A stretch of DNA of 12,570 nt, from contig DIHI01000042.1 in assembly GCA_002420085.1 (NCBI GenBank), forward strand, positions 1-12,570. The letters are read 5' to 3'. Source of the DNA: Lysobacterales bacterium UBA5700 (GTDB lineage Bacteria > Pseudomonadota > Gammaproteobacteria > Xanthomonadales > Xanthomonadaceae). The notes beneath the pieces are model-generated. The model was given only the letters and a program-made list of their open reading frames with translations, did not search any database and was not told the origin of the DNA. The position numbers and the translations under genes were made by a program. Shown piece by piece: positions 1-8,421 of the stretch. How positions within the stretch are numbered: position 1 is the first letter of the stretch; each line of letters starts with the position of its first letter.

Positions 1-2529
1 TCAGTCATGACGCAAGGCCACCATCGGATCGGTGTGCGCGGCACGCCGGGCCGGCAGCCAGCCGGCCAGCAGCAGGACCAGGCCCAGCACGACAACTGCA
101 GCCAGGGTCGGCGCCAACTCGAATCCGGAAACGCCGAACAACAGGGACTGCGCCAGTCGCCCCAGGACGATGGCCGTCAGCAGACCGAGTGCGCAGCCGA
201 TCGCGCCGGTCCAGGCGACATTGGCATAGATCAACCGGCGCAGCCGCGTGGGTGCCGCGCCGAGGGCCAGACGCAGACCCAGTTCACGGGTGCGCTGGGC
301 CAGTGCGAACGACAGCACGCCGTACAGGCCGATCGCCGCCAGCAGGGTCGCGAGGGCCGCAAATGCGGTGGCCAGGGTGCCGATCAGGCGATCGACGAAG
401 ACATTCTCGCGGACCACCGCCGGCAGCGAGGACACCTGGGCGACCGGCAGGTTCGGATCGAGTTCGGCCACCACCCGAGGGATCGCCGCCAGCAGGGCAT
501 CGGTGCTGCCGTTGACACGGACATAGAACCCCATGGTGCCGGTCCCGCGATCGAATTGCCGCCAGGGCACGAAGAACTGCGGCGGAATCTCGTCCTTGAC
601 CTGGCTGTACTTGGCATCGGCGACCAGACCGATGATCTCGATGTCCAGCCCGTCATCGGCATTGCCCATCGCCATGCGCTTGCCGACCACGCTGTCGCCC
701 ATCTGGAACTTGCGGGCAAACGCCTGATTGACCAGGGCGACCCGTGGACGGCCACTGTCATCGGCGGTCGTGAAATCGCGTCCGGCCAGCAGCGGGATCG
801 ACAAGGCATGCACGAAGCCCGGTCCGACCATGTTGAACTGGGCATTGCTGTCGGTGTCCGGACCGGCATCGAACTCCTGCACCGAAACGTTGTTGCCCCA
901 GTTGCTGTCGGTCAGCAACGGCACCACCGAGGCACCGACCGCAGTCACTCCGGGCAGTGTGCTCAGCCGCGCTTCGAGCGCGCTGTACAGGGCACGCCGA
1001 CGTTCGAGGTCATAGCCGTTGCGATCGGGTGCGAGCCGGAAGGTCACGACCTGCTCGACCTGCATGCCCAAGTCGATTCGCGCAACATTGGCCAGACTCT
1101 GGATCAGCAGGCCGGCCACCACCAGCAGGGCCATTGACAGGGCAATCTGGGCAGTGGCGAGGCCGCCGCGCATCCGGGCTGCGGCCTGACTGCCGGTGCT
1201 GCGGCCGGCCTGGCCGAGAATCGCCTCGATCGGCGCCGCCCGCCACGCCTGCCAGGCCGGGATCGCACCGAACAGCAGGGCGGTGATCGCCGCCACCGCT
1301 GCGCCATAGCCAATCGTAGTGGCATCCAGGCGGGCGTCCAGCATGCCGATCTGATCGGCCGGCAGGATGGCTATCAGCGAGTGCAAGGTCAAGGTCGCCA
1401 GCACCAGCCCGAGCGCGGCGCCGCCGACTGCCAGCAACAGAGCCTCGGCCAACACCTGGATCGCGATCCGGGCCGGACGCGCACCGATGGCACTGCGCAC
1501 GGCGATCTCGGCCCGGCGCACGGCACCGCGCGCGAGCAACAGATTGGCAACATTGACACAGGCGACCAGCAGGACCAGGGCGGTGACCGCCAGCAACAGG
1601 GTCAGCGGCGCACGCGATCCTTCGATCAGATTGCTCTGGCCGCGCGACCCCGACAGCAATTCGATCTGGCGATCGCCGAACCGGCGCAGCCAGTCCTCGC
1701 TGACTCCGGTTTGCAGGGGGAGTTCGATCTCGCGCAACAGCCGCTGGAACGGGGCATTGATGGCCGCCTGCGCCTGATCGACATCGACTCCATCGCGCAG
1801 CCGGGCGAACAGATAGATCCAGTAGGCGCGCCGATTCTCGAAGCCCGGATCACGGCCCGGCTCGGCGATCCGGGCCAGTGAGATCGGCACGTAGACCAGG
1901 GGTGCTGAACTGCGCGCAGTGCCGGTGAACTCGGACGGCACCACGCCGATGATCTCCAGCCGCTCGCCGTTGACGGTCAACTGCTTGCCGAGCACCGCCG
2001 GATCGCCACCCAATGCGTTCTGCCAGTATTCGTGACCGAGCACCACCACCCTGCCCTCGCCCGGCACGGCGGCATCCTCGGAGGCGATCAACCGGCCGAG
2101 CGCCGGCCGCAGCCCCAACACCGAGAAATACTCGCCCGAAACCATCACCCCGCCACCACCACGGGCCGCACCCTCCAAGGCCAGGCTGGCAGCGAAACCG
2201 CGATGGGCAGCGATCCCGCTGAACACCGAAGCAGCCTGCTCGGAATGCGCCAGATCCTGCCACATCGGCCAACTGAACACTTCCGGATCACGGCCCTCGA
2301 TACCCGTGCTGGTGCTGCCCTGCTTCGGTCCTGCTGCCGACAGCAGCAGCAACTGCTCCGGAGCCGGCACCGGCAAGGGCCGCAGCAGCATCTGATGGAA
2401 CGCGGAAAAGATGCCGACATTGGCACCGATGCCGAGTGCCAGCGTCATCACCACCAGCAGGGTGAAGCCAGGCCGCGCCAGTAGGCTGCGCAGGGCATGG
2501 CGGAAATCATCGACACGATCGAGGAACAT
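1..2529 (-). CDS. ABC transporter permease C, duplicated FtsX/MacB type (ADOP-like), 842 aa
   Basis: Inner-membrane permease of the MacB/FtsX superfamily, probably coupling ATP hydrolysis to periplasmic conformational change and export. The protein is a tandem duplication. TM1 lies at about 20-45 with the motif TLALGIGAN, and a MacB-like periplasmic domain at about 50-300 includes RVVVLGHEYWQN near 160. TM2-4 lie near 308-332, 358-385 and 404-426. TM5 is at 455-480, a second periplasmic domain at about 485-705, and TM6-8 near 713-740, 768-792 and 804-826. The cytoplasmic motifs AEIAVRSAIGA (340-350) and RELGLRLALGA (748-758) are the two copies of the FtsX coupling segment. The C-terminus DPMVALRHD is typical of the family. 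There is no ATPase domain, so it must use a separate one, presumably that at 7501-8310. It is the last gene visible in the operon, 53 bp after permease B. The ATG at 2529 has no clear Shine-Dalgarno sequence, but the protein start fits the family. The family call is firm; the substrate is unknown. Confidence 0.93.
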   Translation of the reverse strand: MFLDRVDDFRHALRSLLARPGFTLLVVMTLALGIGANVGIFSAFHQMLLRPLPVPAPEQLLLLSAAGPKQGSTSTGIEGRDPEVFSWPMWQDLAHSEQAASVFSGIAAHRGFAASLALEGAARGGGGVMVSGEYFSVLGLRPALGRLIASEDAAVPGEGRVVVLGHEYWQNALGGDPAVLGKQLTVNGERLEIIGVVPSEFTGTARSSAPLVYVPISLARIAEPGRDPGFENRRAYWIYLFARLRDGVDVDQAQAAINAPFQRLLREIELPLQTGVSEDWLRRFGDRQIELLSGSRGQSNLIEGSRAPLTLLLAVTALVLLVACVNVANLLLARGAVRRAEIAVRSAIGARPARIAIQVLAEALLLAVGGAALGLVLATLTLHSLIAILPADQIGMLDARLDATTIGYGAAVAAITALLFGAIPAWQAWRAAPIEAILGQAGRSTGSQAAARMRGGLATAQIALSMALLVVAGLLIQSLANVARIDLGMQVEQVVTFRLAPDRNGYDLERRRALYSALEARLSTLPGVTAVGASVVPLLTDSNWGNNVSVQEFDAGPDTDSNAQFNMVGPGFVHALSIPLLAGRDFTTADDSGRPRVALVNQAFARKFQMGDSVVGKRMAMGNADDGLDIEIIGLVADAKYSQVKDEIPPQFFVPWRQFDRGTGTMGFYVRVNGSTDALLAAIPRVVAELDPNLPVAQVSSLPAVVRENVFVDRLIGTLATAFAALATLLAAIGLYGVLSFALAQRTRELGLRLALGAAPTRLRRLIYANVAWTGAIGCALGLLTAIVLGRLAQSLLFGVSGFELAPTLAAVVVLGLVLLLAGWLPARRAAHTDPMVALRHD

Positions 2530-2582
2530 GGCATTGAGACTCTGGGGGTGGGAGGAGCCAGGCGCGGGAGCGGATGACAGGA

Positions 2583-5051
2583 TCAGTCGCTGCGCAGGGC
2601 ATCGATCGGGTCGGTATGGCCGGCGCGCAGGGCCGGCAGGATGCTGGCGGCCATGGCGATCAACAGCAGGATGGCTGCGACCAGGCCATAGGTCGCCGGG
2701 TCACGCGCCGAGATGCCATGCAACTGCGATTGCAGGGCCTGGGCGACCGCCCAGGCGAACACGATGCCGACCGCCAGCCCTGCCCCGCTCAGGCGCAGCC
2801 CCTGGCGCAGCACCAGGGACAGGATGCGCGCGGTCGGTGCGCCGATCGCCATGCGAATGCCGAACTCCGTGCGTCGCTGGCCGACTGCGAAGGCCAGCAC
2901 GCCATAGACGCCCAGCACGGCCAGCAGGATCGCGACGGCGGCGAAGAATCCGATCAGCAGCATCGGCGCACGCTGACGATCGAGGGTCAGGGCAACGCGC
3001 TGATCGAGGGTCTTGATGTCATGGACCGGCTGTTCCGGATCGACCGCCAGAATCGCCCTGCGGATCGCTGGGATCAGCACGCCGGGGTCGCTGCCGGCGT
3101 TGCGCAGCACGAACACGCCACCGCCCGGCGCGTGCTGGCGCACCGGCCAGTACAGGGTTTCCTTGTCGATCGGGTCGCGCAGATCGTCGTGACGGACCGA
3201 ACCGACCACCCCGACGATGGTTGCTGCCGGCTCATCCCGACGCCGCAGGATGCGCTGGCCGATCGGGTCGATCCCGGCGAAATGCGTGTCGGCCAGGCGC
3301 TGATCGATGACCACCACCGGCTCGGCGCCGGCACGATCGCGTTCGAGCAGACCACGCCCTTTCAGCACCGGGATGCCCAGGGTCGAGAAATACGATTCGC
3401 TGACATAGCGCTGATGGCCATGCGGCGCACTCTGACCCTCGACCACGTCGCGCCCGTCGATCCGATACGAGCCGCTGGCGTGATCCCCGGCCAGCGGCAG
3501 CACCGAGACGAAGGCGGCCGATTCGACGCCCGGAATCGCACCCAGACCCTCCAGGGCTTGTGCGTAGAAGCGCGATCGGGCTTCCTGCTCGCTGTAGCGG
3601 CTGGCCGGCAGTTCCACCCGCGCGGTGATCACACCATCGCTGCGAAACCCTGGCGATTCGGCTTGCAGGGCCGCGAAACTGCGGGTCATCAAGCCGGCAC
3701 CGATCAGCAGGGTGGTCGCCACCGCCACCTGCGCCGCTGCCAGGCCGGCCCGCGACCAGGCCGCACCGCGACCGCCACTGCCTCTCGACCCATCGCGCGC
3801 GGCCGGCCCGAGGTCGATCCGGGCGACGCCGAGTACCGGCACCAGCGCCGCCACCATCGCGCTGACGACCGTGGCGAGCACGGCGAACAACAGCACCGGC
3901 AGACTGACATCGATCCGGTAGCCGCCACTGGCGACATCGATGCCGACCATCGGCAGGACATCGATCAGGGCATAGGCCAGCACCACTCCGAAACCGCCGC
4001 CGAGCACGGCCAGCAGCAGTGTTTCGGTCAACGCCTGCCGCGCCAGTCGCCGACGGCTGGCACCGAGCGCACTGCGCACGGCCAGTTCGCGCTGGCGACC
4101 GAGCATCCTGCCGAGCAGCAGGTTGGCGATATTGGTGGTGGCGATCAGCAGGACCAGGGCCACCGCCACCTGCAACAGCAGCACCATCGGCCGCACCGAA
4201 CCCACCTGACGATCGCGCAGTCGCTCGGCCCGACCGGTGAAGTTGCCGCCGCGCAGAAACTCGGCATAGCCACGGGCACGCTCATCGGGCACGGCCGCAA
4301 CCCGCTCGGCGGTTCTTGCCACCACGGCATCCAACTCGGCATGCAGTCGCTCGATGCTCGCACCCGGCTGCAAACGCCCGATCGATGCGGAATATTCGTT
4401 GCCGCGTTCGGTGTCGAGTCGTTGTTCGGGCGTGAAGGCGAACGGCACCCAGGCCCGGATGTCGCGCTCGGGAAAGGCGAAGCCCTCGGGCATCACTCCG
4501 ATCACCCGATACGGCTGCCCGGACAGCCGGACATCACGGCCGACGATGGCCGGATCAGCGCCGAACCGGTTCTGCCAGAGAGCGTGACTGAGCACCACCA
4601 CCCGATCCTCACCCGGAATGGCATGACCCTCCTCGAAGACACGGCCCAGGCTGGCCGTCGTCTGCAATGTCGAGAACAACGACGGCGTCGCCTTGAGCAC
4701 CCGAAGGTGTTCCGGACTGCCGCCCTCGGATGCCAGGTTGAAGCTGGTCCAGGTGAACAGTGCCATGTCTTCGAGCGACTGCACCTGCTCACGGCGGTCG
4801 AGATAATCCGGAATCGATGTTCCGGCATAGGCCAGCCCCGGCGTGTTGGGATAGCTGTTGTAGACCTCGACCAGCCGCTCACCGTCCGGATAGGGCAAGG
4901 GCGCCAGGAACAGCCCATGCATCACCGAGAAGATCGCGGTGTTGGCACCGATGCCGAGCGCCAGGGTCGCCACGGCCACCAGGGTGAGCATCGGCCGCGC
5001 CAGCAGGCCGCGCAGGGAATGACGAATCTCGTTGTTCCAACTGCCGAACAT
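2583..5051 (-). CDS. ABC transporter permease B, duplicated FtsX/MacB type (ADOP-like), 822 aa
   Basis: Inner-membrane permease closely related in layout to permease C. TM1 lies at about 19-45 with TLALGIGANTAIF, and the following segment PLPYPDGERLV is a hallmark of the ADOP-like class. Periplasmic domain 1 spans about 50-285, with EDRVVVLSHALWQNRFG near 148-164. TM2-4 lie near 289-313, 338-366 and 384-408, TM5 at 434-458, periplasmic domain 2 at about 463-690, and TM6-8 near 694-722, 748-774 and 786-806. The duplicated cytoplasmic motifs are RELAVRSALGA (321-331) and TEFGIRMAIGA (728-738). The C-terminus is HTDPIDALRSD. The frame stays open upstream to 5324, but the ATG at 5051 is chosen because AGGAGAG sits just upstream and the protein then starts like its paralogue. 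It lies 62 bp after permease A and 53 bp before permease C. It has no nucleotide-binding domain. The family call is firm; the transported molecule cannot be inferred. Confidence 0.93.
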   Translation of the reverse strand: MFGSWNNEIRHSLRGLLARPMLTLVAVATLALGIGANTAIFSVMHGLFLAPLPYPDGERLVEVYNSYPNTPGLAYAGTSIPDYLDRREQVQSLEDMALFTWTSFNLASEGGSPEHLRVLKATPSLFSTLQTTASLGRVFEEGHAIPGEDRVVVLSHALWQNRFGADPAIVGRDVRLSGQPYRVIGVMPEGFAFPERDIRAWVPFAFTPEQRLDTERGNEYSASIGRLQPGASIERLHAELDAVVARTAERVAAVPDERARGYAEFLRGGNFTGRAERLRDRQVGSVRPMVLLLQVAVALVLLIATTNIANLLLGRMLGRQRELAVRSALGASRRRLARQALTETLLLAVLGGGFGVVLAYALIDVLPMVGIDVASGGYRIDVSLPVLLFAVLATVVSAMVAALVPVLGVARIDLGPAARDGSRGSGGRGAAWSRAGLAAAQVAVATTLLIGAGLMTRSFAALQAESPGFRSDGVITARVELPASRYSEQEARSRFYAQALEGLGAIPGVESAAFVSVLPLAGDHASGSYRIDGRDVVEGQSAPHGHQRYVSESYFSTLGIPVLKGRGLLERDRAGAEPVVVIDQRLADTHFAGIDPIGQRILRRRDEPAATIVGVVGSVRHDDLRDPIDKETLYWPVRQHAPGGGVFVLRNAGSDPGVLIPAIRRAILAVDPEQPVHDIKTLDQRVALTLDRQRAPMLLIGFFAAVAILLAVLGVYGVLAFAVGQRRTEFGIRMAIGAPTARILSLVLRQGLRLSGAGLAVGIVFAWAVAQALQSQLHGISARDPATYGLVAAILLLIAMAASILPALRAGHTDPIDALRSD

Positions 5052-5056
5052 GATCG

Positions 5057-5063
5057 CTCTCCT
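5057..5063 (-). promoter_or_regulatory. Ribosome binding site of permease B
   Basis: The minus strand reads AGGAGAG, then CGATC, then ATG, giving a near-consensus Shine-Dalgarno sequence with the AGGAG core 7 bases from the start. This fixes the start at 5051 rather than the longer open frame, which would run back into permease A. Confidence 0.8.
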
Positions 5064-5113
5064 ATCGAGGATGACCGTTGTCGATTCCACACTGGCCGAG
5101 CAGCCGCATCCGA

Positions 5114-7504
5114 TCACTCCTCGCGCAGCGCAACGGTCGGTGCGATCCGCAGAGCGCGGCGCAGCGGCAGGGCGGCAGCGGCCAGCAGCGCGAGCGCCAT
5201 GACCGCCACCGTTGCCAGCAGGGTGGCGCCACTGAGGCTGCTGTCGCCGTACAGCGACTGACTCAGCGGCACCACCAGCAGGGGCGCCAGGGCAAGTCCG
5301 GCCGCCAGCCCCAGCAGTGCCCACAGCGACAGACCGGCCACCAGCGAGCGCGCCAGACGCCCGCTCGGGGCACCGAGCGCTCGACGAACACCGATCTCAC
5401 GCACCCGCTGACCGATCAGGCTGCCGAGCAGGGCGGCCAAGCCGGTGGCCGCCAGGACCAGGGCGATGATCCCCAGCGGCGCGAACAGGCCGAGCACCAT
5501 CCGGGTCCACGAATTGGCACGCCAGCGAAGCTCGGCGAATGGACCCAGATCGGTCAGGGCGATGTCGGGATCGATCGCCTGCGCGATCTCGGCCAGCCGT
5601 GCCAGGGCAGCACTCGGCTCACCCCGGACCCGCGCACTGAGCGCCAACTCGTAGACCGGCGCGCTGGCCACCGGCACGAACAGACTGGCGCGATCGGCAC
5701 CCCCGTCGCCAGCCAGACGCACCGGCGCGCTCAGACCGATCACCGTGTAGCGGACCGGCCCGCCGGCCTCCTGCACGGTGAAGCTGCGCCCGATCGGATC
5801 GTCGCCATCGAACAGATCGACGGCCAGTGCCGGATCGATCACCGCCACCGGCCGCTGCTGCTCGATCTCCTGGCTCTGGAACCAGCGGCCACGGGTGAGT
5901 TCGAGTCCGTAGACATCGCGATAGCCGAGATCGACCGGCGCGAATTCGGCCTGACTGCGGGCATCGCCTGCGGACAATGTCCGGTAACTGGTCAAGGCCA
6001 CCGGCAGGCTGGCCGACACGGTCACCGCCGCAAAACCGGGCTCCATCGCCAAGGTCGCGCGCAGACGCCGGGCAAACTCGCCCTTGCCGACCGGATCACT
6101 GCTGTTGAACTGCGCCACGATCACCGACTCGGTGTCCAGACCCAGACCGCGCTGCAACTGCATGCGCGCCCCCTCCACCGCCTGTAGGGTGACCAGCACG
6201 GTGACCACGGCCAGCAGGGTCTGGGCGCCGAACAGCACCCGTCCGAAGCGCGACAGCACGCCCCCCGCCGTGCGCGTCCCGCTGCGCAGATCCTGGGCCA
6301 GATCGCCGCGCCGCAGTCGCCGCCAGGTCGGCACGGTCAGCACCAGCACGGCCAGCAGCGCCACCCCACCGGCCACTGCCAGCACCTTGGGCGAGAGCGT
6401 CAGGGCGATGTACAGCGGCATGCCGTTGTCGTGCGTCCAGAGATACTGATTCAGTGCCGACAATGCCCATTGGCTGGCCAGCAGGGACAGTAGCCAGCCG
6501 CCACCGGCCAACAGCACGCCCTGCACGATCAGGCTGGCCAGCACCTGGCCGGCACTCGCCCCCAGGGCATGGCGGGTACTTAGATCGCGGCCACGACCAA
6601 GCCACTGCACCAGCAACAGACCACCGGCATTGCTGGCCGCCAGCAGCATCACCAGACCGGCCACCACCGACAGCACCAGGGCCAGCATCTGGGTGCCGGG
6701 ATCGGCACTGCCGGTCTCGCCGAACAGCGCCAGTATCCGCAATGGGCTTTCCCGTGCGTCATCGCCCAGCAGGCGTTCCCGCTCGGTCTGGCGCGCGGCC
6801 AGGGTCGCTGCCACTGGACCGAATCTGGACGGGTCGTCGATCCGCGCCAGCACCTGCCACGGTCGGGGCCAATGTGCGCTCAGCGCCGGCAGATGGACCG
6901 CCCGATAGACCTGCTGCTGGAATGGAAAGGCCCGGCGTGGCGGCAGCACACCGACCACGGTCACCGGCACGCCATCCAGACGGATGGTCGCACCGAGCAC
7001 GGCTGGATCGGCGGCAAAACGCGACCGCCACAGACGATCGCCGATCACCACCACCGGCTCGGCGCCCGCCTCGAAATCATCGGTCGTGAAACCCCGGCCC
7101 AGGGCCATCGGCCAGCCCAGCGCCCCGAACAGATCGCCATCGACCAGGACGCCGCTGACCCGCTCGGCCCGCGCCGGCTCGCGGGCAGCGCCAGCGGCGA
7201 TATTGAAATCGTTCCAGCGCAGCAGCACGGCATCGGCCAGTTCCGGCACCTCGCGGCGCAGCGCCAGCGCCTGCTCACCCGGCAAGGCCAGCGAACCGGC
7301 ACTGCCCTGGCCCGCGCCAAGGCTGTACAGCCCCTCGCTGCGGGTCGCTTCCGGGGCAACGCCGGAGATGGTTTCCACCAGCGCCGCCACGGTCGCCACC
7401 CCGACCAGACCGCAGGCCAGCACCAGCATGACGGTCAGATTGGCCAGCGGCCGGGCGCGCAGCAGACGCCAGGCATCACCGACCGCAAACCGCAGGCGGT
7501 TCAT
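5114..7504 (-). CDS. ABC transporter permease A, divergent duplicated FtsX/MacB type, 796 aa
   Basis: Inner-membrane permease with the same duplicated plan as B and C but clearly more divergent. TM1 is at about 21-46 and lacks the ALGIGAN motif. Periplasmic domain 1 spans about 50-270, with EPVVVIGDRLWRSRF near 149-163. TM2-4 lie near 272-299, 320-347 and 372-391, TM5 at 422-442, periplasmic domain 2 at about 445-665, and TM6-8 near 667-695, 719-745 and 757-780. The first coupling segment is degenerate (RDLSTRHALGA, 306-316); the second is well kept (REIGVRRALGA, 702-712). The C-terminus is IAPTVALREE. Its ATG overlaps the ATPase stop codon as ATGA (7501-7504), so translation is probably coupled, and A is the likeliest primary partner of that ATPase. 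No strong Shine-Dalgarno is visible, only a G-rich run before the start. Permease identity is firm; its role relative to B and C is inferred. Confidence 0.92.
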   Translation of the reverse strand: MNRLRFAVGDAWRLLRARPLANLTVMLVLACGLVGVATVAALVETISGVAPEATRSEGLYSLGAGQGSAGSLALPGEQALALRREVPELADAVLLRWNDFNIAAGAAREPARAERVSGVLVDGDLFGALGWPMALGRGFTTDDFEAGAEPVVVIGDRLWRSRFAADPAVLGATIRLDGVPVTVVGVLPPRRAFPFQQQVYRAVHLPALSAHWPRPWQVLARIDDPSRFGPVAATLAARQTERERLLGDDARESPLRILALFGETGSADPGTQMLALVLSVVAGLVMLLAASNAGGLLLVQWLGRGRDLSTRHALGASAGQVLASLIVQGVLLAGGGWLLSLLASQWALSALNQYLWTHDNGMPLYIALTLSPKVLAVAGGVALLAVLVLTVPTWRRLRRGDLAQDLRSGTRTAGGVLSRFGRVLFGAQTLLAVVTVLVTLQAVEGARMQLQRGLGLDTESVIVAQFNSSDPVGKGEFARRLRATLAMEPGFAAVTVSASLPVALTSYRTLSAGDARSQAEFAPVDLGYRDVYGLELTRGRWFQSQEIEQQRPVAVIDPALAVDLFDGDDPIGRSFTVQEAGGPVRYTVIGLSAPVRLAGDGGADRASLFVPVASAPVYELALSARVRGEPSAALARLAEIAQAIDPDIALTDLGPFAELRWRANSWTRMVLGLFAPLGIIALVLAATGLAALLGSLIGQRVREIGVRRALGAPSGRLARSLVAGLSLWALLGLAAGLALAPLLVVPLSQSLYGDSSLSGATLLATVAVMALALLAAAALPLRRALRIAPTVALREE

Positions 7505-8310
7505 GACCCGCCGCCCGCGCTGACATCGGTGATCCGAGCGTGCAGATCGACCCGCGCCTCGCGCGCCCGGGCAATCTGGGCATCCAGGCGCTGCTCTTCC
7601 TCATGACGCAGGCGGTGCAGGGTTTCCTCATCGACGATCCCACCGTCGAACATGAACACCTTGCGCTGGGCGAAATCGGCATAGCGCGGGTCATGGGTGA
7701 CCATGCAGATGGTCGCCCCGCCGGCATGCAGTTCCGCCAGCAGCGCCATCACCGCCTCGCCGTTCTTGGAATCGAGGTTGCCGGTCGGCTCGTCGGCCAG
7801 CAGGATCGACGGCTGGCCGACCAGGGCGCGCGCTACCGCCACCCGCTGCTGCTGGCCACCCGACAACTGCGAGGGATAGTGTTTGATCCGATGTGCCATG
7901 CCGACCCGTTCCAGCGAGGCCATCACCCGCTCGCGACGTTCGGCCTTGGACACGCCGTCGCGATAGGTCAGCGGCAGTTCGACGTTCTCGAACACGGTCA
8001 GATCGCCGATCAGATTGAACGCCTGGAAGATGAACCCGATCTCGCGGTTGCGGATGCGGGCACGCTGATTGGCGCTGATATCCTGCACCGGTGTGCCATT
8101 GAGGGTGTAGGTTCCGGCGGTCGGCGTATCGAGCAGACCCAAAATCGACAACAGGGTCGATTTGCCGCAACCCGAGGGTCCGGAAATCGACACGTACTCA
8201 CCCCGCGCGATATCGAAGTGAATCCCCGAAAGCGCATGTGTCTCCACCTCATCGGTATAGAACACTTTGGCGATCGCTTCGAGATGAAGCAACGACGTCT
8301 GAATACTCAT
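7501..8310 (-). CDS. ABC transporter ATP-binding protein, MacB/LolD-type, 269 aa
   Basis: Cytoplasmic ATPase that powers the permeases. All nucleotide-binding motifs are present: Walker A GPSGCGKST (44-52), Q-loop FQ (95-96), signature LSGGQQQR (149-156), Walker B ILLADEP (169-175) with catalytic E174, D-loop GNLDS (177-181), and the switch histidine in VTHD (204-207). The stretch TGNLDSKNGEAVMALL and overall form match the MacB/LolD/FtsE subfamily, which pairs with FtsX-type permeases. About 40 residues follow the usual end; residues 229-262 look like a charged helix (RLRHEEEQRLDAQIARARE). The open frame begins at a GTG at 8343, but the ATG at 8310 has a GGAG-type ribosome site 6 bases upstream and gives the usual N-terminus, so it is preferred. 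The stop overlaps the start of permease A by 4 bp. It lies 111 bp after the adaptor gene. No other ATPase is visible here. Confidence 0.95.
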   Translation of the reverse strand: MSIQTSLLHLEAIAKVFYTDEVETHALSGIHFDIARGEYVSISGPSGCGKSTLLSILGLLDTPTAGTYTLNGTPVQDISANQRARIRNREIGFIFQAFNLIGDLTVFENVELPLTYRDGVSKAERRERVMASLERVGMAHRIKHYPSQLSGGQQQRVAVARALVGQPSILLADEPTGNLDSKNGEAVMALLAELHAGGATICMVTHDPRYADFAQRKVFMFDGGIVDEETLHRLRHEEEQRLDAQIARAREARVDLHARITDVSAGGGS

Positions 8311-8315
8311 GAATG

Positions 8316-8321
8316 ACTCCA
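8316..8321 (-). promoter_or_regulatory. Ribosome binding site of the ATPase gene
   Basis: The minus strand reads GGTGGAGTCATTC immediately before ATG. GGAG stands 6 bases from the start codon. This favours the ATG at 8310 over the in-frame upstream GTG at 8343, which has no comparable site. Confidence 0.65.
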
Positions 8322-8384
8322 CCCTGGAAAATGAATTGACCACACCCGAGCCAACCGCCCACGCCGAAACCAGCGCCGCTCGTT

Positions 8385-8419
8385 CCCACCGAATCCCGAA
8401 TCGCCAATCCCGACTCGAG
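8385..8419. repeat. Degenerate heptamer tandem repeat (CGGGATT type)
   Basis: The plus strand reads as consecutive 7-base units: CCCACCG, AATCCCG, AATCGCC, AATCCCG, ACTCGAG. Read on the minus strand the core unit is CGGGATT. Two units are identical, one differs at two positions, and the outer ones are decayed. It lies in the 111-bp gap between the adaptor stop and the ATPase start, ending 2 bases before the adaptor stop codon. Its function is unknown. Confidence 0.6.
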
Positions 8420-8421
8420 CG

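Noticed and set aside
2574..5261. An 895-codon open frame on the plus strand, antisense to permease B
   Set aside because: It mirrors the permease gene almost exactly and its translation is rich in Gln, Arg, His and Asp with no domain or membrane pattern. This is the usual antisense shadow of a GC-rich gene with few stop codons.
5052..5324. An N-terminal extension of permease B back to 5324
   Set aside because: It would overlap permease A by about 200 bases and bypass the good ribosome site just before 5051. The residues are not membrane-like or family-like.
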